Below are positions 17,096 through 26,449 of a stretch of 55,103 bases of DNA, one piece after another (position 1 is the stretch's first letter; each line of letters begins with the position of its first letter). A model generated the notes under the pieces. The model was not told the origin of the DNA, searched no databases, and was given only the letters and a program-made list of their open reading frames with translations. The stretch spans positions 1 to 55,103 of the forward strand of contig JBFWLP010000008.1 in NCBI GenBank assembly GCA_050252075.1. Reading direction: 5' to 3'. The stretch is from JAAYGT01 sp050252075 (GTDB lineage: Bacteria > Pseudomonadota > Gammaproteobacteria > Burkholderiales > Burkholderiaceae_B). A program made the translations under genes and the position numbers.

Positions 17096-18910
17096 ATGTC
17101 TGTGTCCCCGCTTGAAACCCTGCAGCGCATTTTTGGCTACGAAGCCTTTCGGGGGGAACAGGGTGCCATCATCGACCATGTGGTGGCCGGCGGCGATGCG
17201 CTGGTCCTGATGCCCACCGGGGGCGGGAAATCACTGTGTTATCAAATTCCTGCGCTGGTGCGCCCGGGAACCGGAGTGGTGATCTCGCCGCTGATTGCCC
17301 TGATGCAGGATCAGGTGACCGCGCTGACCGAGCTTGGGGTGCGTGCCGCGTACCTGAATTCATCGCAAGACTGGCAAACGGCCCGTGAGGTCGAGCGCGC
17401 CCTGATCAACGGCGAACTCGACCTGTTATACGTAGCCCCGGAGCGTTTGCTGACCGATCGCCTGCTCGATGTCCTGGCTCGCGTTCCGGTTTCCTTGTTT
17501 GCCATCGATGAAGCGCATTGTGTTTCGCAGTGGGGCCACGATTTCCGGCCGGAATACCTGGGGCTGTCGGTGTTGCACGAACGCTGGCCGGCGGTGCCCC
17601 GTATCGCCCTGACGGCAACGGCAACGACGTCCACCCGCCGCGAGATCGCCGAACGCCTGGACCTTGGGGGCGCCCGCCATTTCATTGCCAGCTTCGACCG
17701 GCCGAATATTCAATACCGAATCGTCGAAAAGCGCGACGTCAAGCGCCAGTTGCTCGAATTCGTTAAAGCGGAACACTTGGGCGACAGTGGAATTGTCTAT
17801 TGCACGTCGCGCTCGCGCACCGAGGATATTGCCGAGTTTCTCAGTCGAAACGGCGTTGCGGCGCTGCCGTATCACGCCGGCTTGTCGCAGTCCATGCGGG
17901 CGGAGAATCAGGCCCGTTTCCTGCGTGAGGAAGGCTGGGTGATGGTGGCAACCATTGCATTCGGCATGGGGGTCGACAAGCCCGATGTACGTTTTGTGGC
18001 CCATGTGGATCTGCCGAAATCCGTCGAAGGTTACTACCAGGAAACGGGTCGTGCGGGCCGTGACGGCTTGCCGGCCACGGCGTGGCTGGCCTACGGTCTG
18101 AACGATGTCATGCAGCATCGACGCATGATCAACGAGTCCGACGGCGATGAGCTGTTTCGCCGGCGCCTGGGCGCCCAGCTGGATGCCATGCTGGGTTTGT
18201 GCGAAACCGTCGCATGCCGTCGGCAACAGTTGCTGGCGTACTTTGATCAGACAATTGAACCCTGCGGTAATTGCGACACCTGCCTTGAGCCGCCGCAGGC
18301 CTGGGATGGCACGGTGGCGGCCCAGAAAATCATGTCGGCCATTTATCGATTGTGGCGCGAACGAGGGCAGCGCTTTGGAACCGGCCATCTGATCGATGTC
18401 ATTCGTGGCAAGCTGACTGACCGGGTTCGCGACAATGATCATCAGACACTCAGTGTTTTCGGGGTGGGTGCGGATTTGTCGGAAACCATGTGGCGCGGTG
18501 TGTTGCGCCAGTTGCTGGCGCAAAGCCTTGTGGCGGTCGACGCCGAGGGCTATGGCACGCTGGTGCTTACCCCGGAGAGCCGTGCAGTGCTCAAGGGCGA
18601 ACGTACCCTGATGCTGCGACGTGAAACCGATGCCCGCAGCCGCCGCCCGGCACGGTCGTCGGGAGCGAAATCCGCCGAGCCCGTCCTGCCGCCCGAGGCA
18701 GCCCGCATTTACGAGAATCTGCGGCGCTGGCGCTACGAGGTGGCGCGTAATCATGAAGTGCCGGCCTACGTTATTTTTACCAATGCCACGTTGCAGCAGA
18801 TTGCCGTGGAGCAGCCCTTGTCGCTGCAGGAGCTTAACCACATTGACGGCGTGGGTGCCCGCAAACTCGAGGCCTATGGCGAGGAAATTCTGCGCTGTGT
18901 CCGCGCCTAG
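17096..18910 (+). CDS. recQ: ATP-dependent DNA helicase RecQ
   Basis: 3'-5' helicase acting in RecF-pathway recombination and fork repair. 604 residues from MSVSPLETLQRIFGYEAFRG; an alternative ATG at 17036 overlapping the clcB stop would add 20 residues. Motif I MPTGGGKSLCYQ, DEAH motif AIDEAHCVSQWGHDFRPEY and motif VI QETGRAGRDG are present. The zinc-binding cysteines ACRRQQLLAYF and PCGNCDTC follow, then the RQC winged helix and a C-terminal HRDC domain (YVIFTNATLQQIA, INGV-type turn IDGVGARKLEAYG). Full-length for the family. Confidence 0.96.
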   Translation: MSVSPLETLQRIFGYEAFRGEQGAIIDHVVAGGDALVLMPTGGGKSLCYQIPALVRPGTGVVISPLIALMQDQVTALTELGVRAAYLNSSQDWQTAREVERALINGELDLLYVAPERLLTDRLLDVLARVPVSLFAIDEAHCVSQWGHDFRPEYLGLSVLHERWPAVPRIALTATATTSTRREIAERLDLGGARHFIASFDRPNIQYRIVEKRDVKRQLLEFVKAEHLGDSGIVYCTSRSRTEDIAEFLSRNGVAALPYHAGLSQSMRAENQARFLREEGWVMVATIAFGMGVDKPDVRFVAHVDLPKSVEGYYQETGRAGRDGLPATAWLAYGLNDVMQHRRMINESDGDELFRRRLGAQLDAMLGLCETVACRRQQLLAYFDQTIEPCGNCDTCLEPPQAWDGTVAAQKIMSAIYRLWRERGQRFGTGHLIDVIRGKLTDRVRDNDHQTLSVFGVGADLSETMWRGVLRQLLAQSLVAVDAEGYGTLVLTPESRAVLKGERTLMLRRETDARSRRPARSSGAKSAEPVLPPEAARIYENLRRWRYEVARNHEVPAYVIFTNATLQQIAVEQPLSLQELNHIDGVGARKLEAYGEEILRCVRA

Positions 18911-18930
18911 CTACGGCAACCGGTACGGTG

Positions 18931-19995
18931 TCAGTCGAACAGTTCGGGCCCGCCCGCTTTGTTCGGAGGGGTCAGGCCCAGGTGGCGCCACGTGGTTTGC
19001 GTGGCAATGCGCCCGCGAGGCGTTCGCTGCACAAACCCGCTTTGTATCAGAAATGGTTCGATGACGTCTTCAATGGTGTCGCGGGCTTCGCCGATAGCCG
19101 CCGCCAGACTCTCCACACCCACCGGCCCGCCGTCGAACTTGTGCACGATGGCATCCAGCAGTTTTCTGTCCATGATGTCCAGGCCCAAAGGGTCGACTTC
19201 GAGCATGGCCAGGGCCGAACGGGCGATGTCGGCATCGATATGGCCGTTCGCCTTGACTTCGGCGTAATCGCGCACCCGTCGCAAAAGCCGGTTGGCGATA
19301 CGCGGGGTGCCCCGCGCACGGCGTGCGATTTCCTGTGCGCCATCGGGGGTGGTTTGGGCGTTCAGCAGTTGCGCGCTGCGGGTGACGATCCGTGTCAGGT
19401 CGTCGGCATCGTAGAATTCCAGGCGTGACACAATGCCAAAGCGATCGCGCAGCGGGTTGGTGAGCATGCCCGCCCGGGTGGTGGCGCCTACCAGCGTGAA
19501 AGGCTGCAGGTCAATTTTCACGCTGCGGGCACCCGGGCCTTCGCCGATCAGGATATCGATCTGGAAGTCTTCCAGTGCCGGGTAAAGAATTTCTTCGACC
19601 ACGGGCGAAAGACGGTGGATTTCGTCGATAAACAGGACGTCGTTGCGTTCCAGGTTGGTGAGCAGGGCGGCCAGGTCGCCCGGGCGTTCCAGCACAGGCC
19701 CTGATGTTTGCCGCAGCTGCACGCCCATTTCATGGGCCACGATATGGGCCAGGGTGGTTTTTCCCAACCCGGGCGGACCGAACAGCAACACGTGATCGAG
19801 CGCCTCGTCGCGGCCCCGGGCTGCCTGGATGAAAATTTCCAGCTGTTCGCGCGCCCGGTGCTGGCCCACATAGTCTTTGAGCGATTTGGGGCGCAGCGCG
19901 CGCTCGATGGAGTCTTCTGCGCCGGCAACGCGCTGGGGCGCCACAAGGCGTTCGGGAGCGGGCACGCTGGAGAGCGCATCGGAGTGTATGGCCAT
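18931..19995 (-). CDS. ruvB: Holliday junction branch-migration ATPase RuvB
   Basis: 354 residues. Hexameric AAA+ motor that drives branch migration with RuvA. Walker A LFGPPGLGKTTLAHIVAHEMG, Walker B FIDEIHRLSP, the arginine-finger region and a C-terminal winged helix with GFVQRTPRGR are visible. The first 25 residues are a divergent extension. It is separated from ruvA-ruvC by the oppositely oriented dehydratase-like gene, so the usual ruvCAB cluster is split here. Confidence 0.98.
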   Translation of the reverse strand: MAIHSDALSSVPAPERLVAPQRVAGAEDSIERALRPKSLKDYVGQHRAREQLEIFIQAARGRDEALDHVLLFGPPGLGKTTLAHIVAHEMGVQLRQTSGPVLERPGDLAALLTNLERNDVLFIDEIHRLSPVVEEILYPALEDFQIDILIGEGPGARSVKIDLQPFTLVGATTRAGMLTNPLRDRFGIVSRLEFYDADDLTRIVTRSAQLLNAQTTPDGAQEIARRARGTPRIANRLLRRVRDYAEVKANGHIDADIARSALAMLEVDPLGLDIMDRKLLDAIVHKFDGGPVGVESLAAAIGEARDTIEDVIEPFLIQSGFVQRTPRGRIATQTTWRHLGLTPPNKAGGPELFD

Positions 19996-20104
19996 GGTTG
20001 CCTGGGCTGGTTGAATTTACAGTGATTATGGTAACCCAGACGCAGTCTGTTTGGACACGCCGGCGTCGATTGACGCATAATGGCGCCTTGTTCAGGAAGC
20101 CGTG

Positions 20105-21070
20105 ATGACAAATCAACCACCCACTTTTGACGATGTCGAACAAGCCGCCCGCTTATTGCGCGGCATTGCTCATAAAACACCGGTATTTACCTCCCGTTCG
20201 CTGAACGAGCGGTTGGGCGCCGAGGTTTTTTTCAAAGCCGAGAACCTGCAGCGTATCGGGGCGTTCAAGTTCCGGGGCGGCTATAACGCGGTGGCGCGTC
20301 TTACGCCTGCGCAGCGCAAGGCGGGCGTTATCGCGTTTTCTTCCGGAAATCACGCGCAGGCGGTGGCCCTGGCTTCTCGTCTGCTGGGTGTCAGTGCCAC
20401 GATCGTCATGCCTGCCGATGCCCCTGCGGCCAAGAAAGCGGCTACCCGCGGTTACGGTGCCACCATCGTTGACTACGACCGGCAAACCCAGGACCGTGAA
20501 AGCATTGCCCGGGAACTTATGCAACAGCGCGGGCTGACTCTGATTCCGCCGTTCGATCACCCCCATGTCATTGCCGGCCAGGGCACCGCCGCAAAAGAGC
20601 TGTTCGACGAAGTGGGCGAGCTCGACATGCTCTTTTCGCCGCTGGGCGGCGGGGGCCTGCTGTCGGGCACGTTGCTGTCGGCTGGTGCGCTAAGCCCGCG
20701 CTGCGCCGTTTACGGTGTCGAGCCTCAGGCAGGCAACGATGGCCAGCGCTCTTTCCGCAGCGGCGAAATCGTTCACATCGATCCGCCCCGGTCGCTGGCC
20801 GATGGCGCCCTGACCCAGGCCCTGGGCAAGATCACCTTCCCGATTATCCGGGCCATGGCCACCGACATTCTTGCCGTTGATGATTCGGCGCTGTGCGACG
20901 CCATGCGGTTTTTCGCCGAACGCATGAAACTGGTTGTTGAACCCACGGGCTGCCTGGGAGCCGCGGCCGTCATGCAACAATGCGTGCCTGTTGCCGGAAA
21001 ACGGGTGGGCGTGCTGCTCAGTGGCGGTAATGTAGACCTGGCTGTTCTGGGCCGTTTGCTGGCCGCTTAG
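20105..21070 (+). CDS. PLP-dependent serine/threonine dehydratase-like enzyme
   Basis: 321 residues, fold-type II PLP enzyme of the threonine/serine dehydratase and serine racemase group. The Schiff-base lysine is Lys55 in GAFKFRGGYN. The substrate loop SSGNHAQ and the phosphate-binding loop GGGGLLSG follow. The length and absence of a C-terminal ACT domain fit a catabolic dehydratase or serine racemase better than biosynthetic IlvA. AGGAAG at 20093-20098 supports the ATG at 20105; a GTG at 20102 is possible. Inserted between ruvB and ruvA on the opposite strand, its stop overlaps that of ruvA. Confidence 0.88.
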   Translation: MTNQPPTFDDVEQAARLLRGIAHKTPVFTSRSLNERLGAEVFFKAENLQRIGAFKFRGGYNAVARLTPAQRKAGVIAFSSGNHAQAVALASRLLGVSATIVMPADAPAAKKAATRGYGATIVDYDRQTQDRESIARELMQQRGLTLIPPFDHPHVIAGQGTAAKELFDEVGELDMLFSPLGGGGLLSGTLLSAGALSPRCAVYGVEPQAGNDGQRSFRSGEIVHIDPPRSLADGALTQALGKITFPIIRAMATDILAVDDSALCDAMRFFAERMKLVVEPTGCLGAAAVMQQCVPVAGKRVGVLLSGGNVDLAVLGRLLAA

Positions 21071-21642
21071 CGAGCCAGTGATTTCAGCGCCTGGCGGATT
21101 CCCTCGGAAACGTCCAGGCCTTCGGGCAGTTTCTTTACCGCCGCCTGCGATTCCGATGCCGAATATCCCAAGGCCATCAAGGCATTGAGCACGTCGTCAT
21201 TGCCGCCCTGGAAGGCCGTTCCCGAGGCGGGAAGAAACTCGCCTCCCAGTTTGTCGCGCATTTCCAGCAGCAGGCGCTCCGCCGTTTTTTTTCCAATGCC
21301 CGGCACACGGGTCAGGCGCCCCGTTTCCTGGCGGCTCACCGCCTCGGCGAGTTCATCCACGCTCATGCCCGACAGCACAGCCAGTGCCGTTCTGGCACCT
21401 ATGCCGGACACCTTGATCAGTGTCCGGAATGCCGTGCGTTCCCTGGCAGAGCCAAATCCGTACAAGGTGTGGGCATCTTCGCGCACCGCCAGATGGGTGA
21501 ACAGAGTGACACTGCGGCCCGGTTCGGGCAGGTTGTACAGCGTACTCATTGGCACGTCGATTTCGTACCCTACGCCGCCGACGTCGACACACACCATGGG
21601 CGGGCTTTTATCGATGAGTGTGCCGGTAATTCGTCCTATCAT
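21067..21642 (-). CDS. ruvA: Holliday junction DNA helicase subunit RuvA
   Basis: 191 residues from MIGRITGTLIDKSPP; the frame is open another 100 codons upstream across ruvC but without family similarity. Domain I OB fold, two helix-hairpin-helix motifs (LIKVSGIGARTALAVLSG and LTRVPGIGKKTAERLLLE) and the C-terminal RuvB-contacting domain (VLNALMALGYSASESQAAVKK) are visible. Twenty bases downstream of ruvC, same operon. The stop overlaps that of the dehydratase-like gene. Confidence 0.98.
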   Translation of the reverse strand: MIGRITGTLIDKSPPMVCVDVGGVGYEIDVPMSTLYNLPEPGRSVTLFTHLAVREDAHTLYGFGSARERTAFRTLIKVSGIGARTALAVLSGMSVDELAEAVSRQETGRLTRVPGIGKKTAERLLLEMRDKLGGEFLPASGTAFQGGNDDVLNALMALGYSASESQAAVKKLPEGLDVSEGIRQALKSLAR

Positions 21643-21662
21643 TCCTGTATCCGCGAAAAAAA

Positions 21663-22208
21663 CTAGTCCAGCAAGCGGCCGCCGCGAAAATGCCGGCGGC
21701 GCACCTGCGCCAGATTGCCTGCCGCCTTCAGGCGTTGCGTTATCGGTCCCACATGGGCGTGGCAGATCGCTCCGGCCAGCGCATCGGCCGAGTCGGGCGC
21801 CGGTAAACCGTTCAGAGACAACAAGTGCTGCACCATAAGTTGAACCTGTTCCTTGCTCGCTCTGCCCGAGCCGACCACTGATTTCTTGATCTGCAGTGCG
21901 GAATACTCGTGCACTTCCAGAGACAGATCGGCCAGGGCGCACATGGCGGCCCCCCGGGCGTGCCCCAGCAGCAAGGTCGAGGCCGGATTACGGTTCAGAA
22001 ATACCTTCTCCATGGCGGCAACCCCCGGCTGTGTGCTGTGGACGATCTCGCGGATGCTGTCCAGGATCACCTTCAGGCGCTGGGCAAGATCCTGATCGCG
22101 CGGAACCACGATCGTGCCGCTGGTTACGTAGCCAAGACGCGGGCCGTCAACGTCGATGACGCCGAAGCCCGTACGCTTCAGCCCGGGGTCAATGCCCAGA
22201 ATACGCAT
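21663..22208 (-). CDS. ruvC: Holliday junction resolvase RuvC
   Basis: 181 residues. Dimeric endonuclease that cuts Holliday junctions. The acidic catalytic residues are visible at Asp7 (GIDPG), Glu67 (AAMEKVF), Asp139 and Asp142 (DSADALAGA), matching the E. coli tetrad by position within one residue. A short basic tail (QVRRRHFRGGRLLD) extends the C-terminus. Five bases after purH, so it is co-transcribed with it. Confidence 0.98.
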   Translation of the reverse strand: MRILGIDPGLKRTGFGVIDVDGPRLGYVTSGTIVVPRDQDLAQRLKVILDSIREIVHSTQPGVAAMEKVFLNRNPASTLLLGHARGAAMCALADLSLEVHEYSALQIKKSVVGSGRASKEQVQLMVQHLLSLNGLPAPDSADALAGAICHAHVGPITQRLKAAGNLAQVRRRHFRGGRLLD

Positions 22209-22213
22209 TTCGG

Positions 22214-23806
22214 TCAGTGACGGAAATGGCGGGTGCCGGTAAAGATCATGGCTATTCCACGCTCGTTGGCGGCGGCAATGACTTCGTCGTCGCGTATGCT
22301 GCCACCCGGCTGGATGACGCAGTTGGCCCCCGCGTCGACAACCACATCGAGCCCGTCACGGAAGGGGAAAAAGGCGTCCGACGCCACTGCCGATCCGGTC
22401 AGCGTGAGACCGGCGTTCTCTGCCTTGATCGAGGCAATGCGCGCCGAATCGATGCGGCTCATCTGGCCGGCACCCACGCCGAGCGTCATGCCGTTGCCCA
22501 CGAAAACGATGGCGTTCGATTTCACGTACTTGGCAACTTTCCAGGCGAACAGCAGATCGCGCATTTGTTGCTCGGAAGGAGCCAGCGTGGTGACTACCTT
22601 GAAGGCATTGTCGGGCACTTGATAGTCGTCGGGGTTCTGCACCAGCCATCCGCCGCCGACGCGTTTGACGTCGAAATCGTTTTGTCCGTTGCCGGAGGGT
22701 ACTTCAAGAACCCGTACATTCTTCTTCGCGGCAAACACAGCCAGAGCTTCCGACGAATAGCCCGGCGCCAGCAAAACCTCGACAAACTGGTTGCTGATCG
22801 CCTGGGCGGTAGCTTCGTCGACGGGGCGGTTGAACGCGATGATACCGCCGAACGCCGATGTGGGATCGGTCTTGAAGGCCTTCTGGTAGGCTTGCAGCGG
22901 AGTGTCACCCAGTGCCACCCCGCACGGATTGGCGTGTTTCACGATCACGCAGGCGCCGGCCTGAAAACTGCGCACGCATTCCCAGGCGGCATCGGCATCG
23001 GCGATATTGTTGTAGGACAATTCCTTGCCTTGCAGCTGGCGGTAGCTGCCCAGCAGCCCGCCCCGCACAGGGGTATCGACATAAAAGGCGGCCGTCTGGT
23101 GCGGGTTTTCGCCATAGCGAAGAATCTGCTGCCGTTTGGCCTGAAGGGTGAGCACACCCGGCCACGGCTCGCGTTGCGGCGTTTTGTCCTGCTCGGGTTC
23201 GCGTTGCGTCAGGCTGCTAAGATAAGCGGCGATGGCGCCGTCGTAGGCGGCGGTATGGGCATACACCTTTGCCGCCAGTTCCAGCCGCAAGCCGTAGGAA
23301 GGGGCTCCCTGGGGGCTATCGATGTCGGCCAGCACCCGTGTGTAGTCGGCCGGGTCGATCACGACCGTCACGCCGCCCTCGGGGGTGCCGTGATTCTTGG
23401 CGGCGGCACGGAGCATGGCCGGGCCCCCGATGTCGATGTTTTCAACCGCATCTTCAAAGGTGCAGTCCGGCCGGGCGATGGTTTCGCGAAACGGATACAG
23501 GTTTACCACCAGAAGATCGATGCGGTCGATGCCGTGCTGCGCCAGGGTTTCCAGGTGCTGCGCGCTGTCACGGCGTGCCAGCAGCCCACCGTGAATTTTC
23601 GGATGCAGCGTTTTTACCCGACCGTCCAGAATTTCGGGCGAGCCGGTGTGCGCGGCGACTTCAGTGACGGAAAGGCCTGCGTCAATGAGCTGGCGGGCGG
23701 TTCCGCCGGTGGAAAGCAGGCGCACGCCGCGCTGCGCCAGAGCCTTGGCGAAATCGACAATACCGGTTTTGTCGGAAACCGAGAGTAGGGCGGTTTGAAT
23801 TTTCAT
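22214..23806 (-). CDS. purH: Bifunctional AICAR transformylase / IMP cyclohydrolase
   Basis: 530 residues. Catalyses the last two steps of purine synthesis, AICAR to FAICAR to IMP. The N-terminal MGS-like cyclohydrolase domain begins LLSVSDKTGIVDFAKAL, with LLSTGGTARQL. The transformylase domain has KHANPCGVALG and SDAFFPFRDGLD near the C-terminus. Full family length. Lies between fis and ruvC on the minus strand with short gaps (27 and 5 bases), a gene order I associate with Bordetella-type genomes. Confidence 0.98.
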   Translation of the reverse strand: MKIQTALLSVSDKTGIVDFAKALAQRGVRLLSTGGTARQLIDAGLSVTEVAAHTGSPEILDGRVKTLHPKIHGGLLARRDSAQHLETLAQHGIDRIDLLVVNLYPFRETIARPDCTFEDAVENIDIGGPAMLRAAAKNHGTPEGGVTVVIDPADYTRVLADIDSPQGAPSYGLRLELAAKVYAHTAAYDGAIAAYLSSLTQREPEQDKTPQREPWPGVLTLQAKRQQILRYGENPHQTAAFYVDTPVRGGLLGSYRQLQGKELSYNNIADADAAWECVRSFQAGACVIVKHANPCGVALGDTPLQAYQKAFKTDPTSAFGGIIAFNRPVDEATAQAISNQFVEVLLAPGYSSEALAVFAAKKNVRVLEVPSGNGQNDFDVKRVGGGWLVQNPDDYQVPDNAFKVVTTLAPSEQQMRDLLFAWKVAKYVKSNAIVFVGNGMTLGVGAGQMSRIDSARIASIKAENAGLTLTGSAVASDAFFPFRDGLDVVVDAGANCVIQPGGSIRDDEVIAAANERGIAMIFTGTRHFRH

Positions 23807-23833
23807 GATGGGTGTACGTGGGATGGTTTGAAA

Positions 23834-24073
23834 TCAGGGTTGCAGACCGTGCGACTGAAGTTTTTTACGCAACGTGGCCCGGGTGATGCCGAGCATTTCT
23901 GCGGCCTTGGATTGGTTGCCGGCGGCTTGCTCCAGTGCCAGTTGCAATACGGGACGTTCGACGCAGGTAATGACCATGGCCAGCATGTCGCGCGGTTCCG
24001 AGTCGCCCAGGTCGTGTAGATAACGTTCGAGCTGCTCGCGTACGCATTGCTCCAGAGGGGTAATGTGGGTCAT
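23834..24073 (-). CDS. fis: Nucleoid-associated DNA-binding protein Fis
   Basis: 79 residues from MTHITPLEQCVREQLERYL. Global nucleoid-associated regulator that bends DNA. The C-terminal helix-turn-helix NQSKAAEMLGITRATLRKKL is near-identical to the Fis consensus. It is shorter than the 98-residue E. coli Fis because the N-terminal beta-hairpin arm that contacts Hin/Gin invertases is missing, as is usual in betaproteobacteria. Four bases after dusB: the classical dusB-fis operon. Confidence 0.97.
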   Translation of the reverse strand: MTHITPLEQCVREQLERYLHDLGDSEPRDMLAMVITCVERPVLQLALEQAAGNQSKAAEMLGITRATLRKKLQSHGLQP

Positions 24074-24077
24074 GGTG

Positions 24078-25115
24078 TCAGGCAAAAGTAAGAGCTTCGG
24101 CGAAAGCCGTGGATTCTTGATGGGCGGAAATGGGGTCGTTGGGGTTGTACTGGTCGAACCAGCGCGCGACGGCAAGGCTTTGGTCTGCCGTTGAGGTAAT
24201 CGTGTTGATGTGATCAAGAAAGGGCCGCGCATTCGGCAGATTTTCCAGGTACCACCCAATATGCTTGCGCGCCGAGCGGACACCGGTGAATTCACCGTAG
24301 AACTGGTAGTGATCTTCCAGATGGTCGAGCAGGCAGGTTTTCAGCTCGCCCCACGTGGGTGGCGGCAAATGGGTGCCTTCGGCCAGAAAATGGCTGATTT
24401 CCCGGAATATCCAGGGGCGGCCTTGCGCGGCGCGACCGATCATGACCGCGTCGGCGCCGGTGTAGTCCAGAACGGCTTTGGCTTTTTCCGGGCTGTCGAT
24501 ATCGCCATTGGCGACTACCGGTATTTCCAGCAGCTGCTTGACCTCGCGCAGGGTGTCGTATTCGGCGTGGCCGGTGTACAGGTCGCATCGGGTGCGGCCG
24601 TGCAGAATCAGGGCACTGATGCCGATGTCCTGGGCAATGCGGGCGATGCGGGGAGCATTCCGGCTGGCGGCATCCCACCCGGTGCGGGTTTTCAGCGTAA
24701 CCGGTACATCGTAGGGGCGGCAGGCATGCACAACACTTTTCAGAATGTCGATGACTCTGGGCTCGTCGCGCAGCAATGCCGACCCCGAGGCGACATTGCA
24801 AACCTTTTTTACCGGGCAGCCCATATTGATATCGATGATCCGGGCGCCTTTGCGAATATTGAATACCGCTGCCTCGGCCATCATGTCGGGATCGGATCCG
24901 GCGATCTGGACGGCGACGGGGTCGATTTCCCCCGCGTGATCCAGTCGTCGCGAGGTTTTGACACTGTTCCAGAGCCTGGGATTGCTGGCGGCCATTTCAG
25001 ACACGGCATAGCCCGCCCCCAGCGCCTTGCATAACTTGCGGTAGGGGCGATCGGTGACGCCCGCCATGGGAGCCACGAAGACGGGGTTGGGAAGAGACCA
25101 GGGGCCGATGCGCAT
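24078..25115 (-). CDS. dusB: tRNA-dihydrouridine synthase B
   Basis: 345 residues from MRIGPWSLPNPVFVAPMAG. FMN enzyme reducing uridine in the tRNA D-loop. Visible are VAPMAGVTDRPYRKL, the active-site Cys in INMGCPVKKVCN, LILHGRTR and VVANGDIDSPEKA, then the FMN phosphate site GADAVMIGRAAQGRPWIF. The tRNA-binding helical domain makes up the last 90 residues. Upstream partner of fis; 76 bases downstream of the UbiH-like gene. Confidence 0.97.
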   Translation of the reverse strand: MRIGPWSLPNPVFVAPMAGVTDRPYRKLCKALGAGYAVSEMAASNPRLWNSVKTSRRLDHAGEIDPVAVQIAGSDPDMMAEAAVFNIRKGARIIDINMGCPVKKVCNVASGSALLRDEPRVIDILKSVVHACRPYDVPVTLKTRTGWDAASRNAPRIARIAQDIGISALILHGRTRCDLYTGHAEYDTLREVKQLLEIPVVANGDIDSPEKAKAVLDYTGADAVMIGRAAQGRPWIFREISHFLAEGTHLPPPTWGELKTCLLDHLEDHYQFYGEFTGVRSARKHIGWYLENLPNARPFLDHINTITSTADQSLAVARWFDQYNPNDPISAHQESTAFAEALTFA

Positions 25116-25191
25116 TCCGGGGATTTTAACCGGCAATTGCCGGGCCGGGACAACTGAGGCTTGTTCGGCCCCTGCGAAAGCTCTGCGCCGG

Positions 25192-26361
25192 CTAGTGCCG
25201 GAAGCCCTGCAGCAGATGGCGTGCCAGGGGGGTGCGCAGCGTGGGCAGCATGTCAAGTGACAGCAGGGCCAGACCGCAGGCATGTTCGACGGCGGGTTGC
25301 CGCGTGGTGAAAATCCGGGGCAACGTGTCGGTGATCGCCCCGGTGATCCAGCGGTCGGCCTGCCGTTGTCCGGCAAACTGCTGCAGATGGGGGTGCGGGT
25401 CGGTGCACGGGTGTTGCAACCAGCCGGCCAGGCTGTTTGCCAGTTGGGCGGCATCGCGCAAGCCCAGGTTCAGCCCCTGTCCGGCCACCGGGTGCAAGGT
25501 TTGTGCGGCGTTTCCGATCGCGGCCTGACGGGCGGCGGTCAGTGACGGGCCTGCGTACATGGACAGCGGGTACACATGGCGCGGGGACACCGGTGTCAGG
25601 GTGCCCAGCCGTGAACCGAACTGCTCGCCCAGCCGCGCCTGCAGTGCCGTGTCGTCCAGGGTTGACAGGGTGTTGATCGTTTGCGGTCTTCCGCACCAGA
25701 CCACACCATAGGCGTCGTCGTGTGACGGATGTGGCAGAATCGCCAGCGGCCCTTCGCGGGTGAACCGCTCGAATGCCCAGCCGGACCGGGCCTGGCTGGC
25801 CCGCACCGTGACCAGAAGTGCCTGCTGGTCGTAGTCACGACGAATGCCGTGGGGCTTGCGGCCGTCGGATTGAATCAGCACAAGGCAGGTATGCCGGCCT
25901 TGATGAGTGGTGAGGCGCAGTTGTTCCCCTTGGCCGATAAGTTCGCGATCGGTCACGGTGTCATTCAGGCGGGTGACACCGCTCTGGTCAAGGGCGTGCT
26001 GCAAGGCGTGTAACAGCGTGTCGTAGGCCACGACACTGCCCAGCCGCGGAACATTCAGCTCGTGCGGGGTGATGAGCGTGCGGCCCAGTCGCCCTTGTTG
26101 CGACACATGCACGGTGGTAATGGGTGCGACCGCTTCCGGCCATGCTTGCAGCCCTGCGAGCAGCGCCTGGCTGCCGTAGTTCAGCGCCAGCGTACGGGGG
26201 TCCGTGGGTGCGGCGCTATCCCGGTTGCCGGTGGCGCCGGGCGAGGGGCCCACAACGGCAATGCGCTCTGGCCGGCGGGTCTTTTGCGCCAGAAGCAGGG
26301 CAAGGGCGCAGCCGGTCGGGCCTGCGCCGCTGATCACGATATCGAAGTCTGCATGCGGCAT
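25192..26361 (-). CDS. ubiH: UbiH/UbiF-family FAD-dependent ubiquinone hydroxylase
   Basis: 389 residues. Flavin monooxygenase hydroxylating the ubiquinone ring during Q8 synthesis. N-terminal Rossmann motif DIVISGAGPTGCALALLL, the DPRTLALNYGSQALL segment typical of UbiH, and the second FAD motif IGNAAQTLHPVAGQGLNLG (GNAAQ as in E. coli UbiH). Which ring position is hydroxylated cannot be told from sequence alone. Heads the ubiH-dusB-fis-purH-ruvC-ruvA run on the minus strand. Confidence 0.9.
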   Translation of the reverse strand: MPHADFDIVISGAGPTGCALALLLAQKTRRPERIAVVGPSPGATGNRDSAAPTDPRTLALNYGSQALLAGLQAWPEAVAPITTVHVSQQGRLGRTLITPHELNVPRLGSVVAYDTLLHALQHALDQSGVTRLNDTVTDRELIGQGEQLRLTTHQGRHTCLVLIQSDGRKPHGIRRDYDQQALLVTVRASQARSGWAFERFTREGPLAILPHPSHDDAYGVVWCGRPQTINTLSTLDDTALQARLGEQFGSRLGTLTPVSPRHVYPLSMYAGPSLTAARQAAIGNAAQTLHPVAGQGLNLGLRDAAQLANSLAGWLQHPCTDPHPHLQQFAGQRQADRWITGAITDTLPRIFTTRQPAVEHACGLALLSLDMLPTLRTPLARHLLQGFRH

Positions 26362-26449
26362 GGTGGGTAAGCTGTCCTCTACTACAATCGATCCATTTTA
26401 CGGCGTATCCCCGGGCGGGAGTCGCGACGGGCTTTATCGGGATCAACAC

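Noticed and set aside
17426..18841. A 471-codon open frame antisense to recQ
   Set aside because: Shadow ORF caused by GC-rich third positions; no start context and RecQ motifs lie on the other strand.
22217..23788. A 523-codon open frame antisense to purH
   Set aside because: It is a codon-bias shadow of purH on the other strand in a GC-rich genome; no ribosome site and no recognisable domain, whereas purH matches fully.
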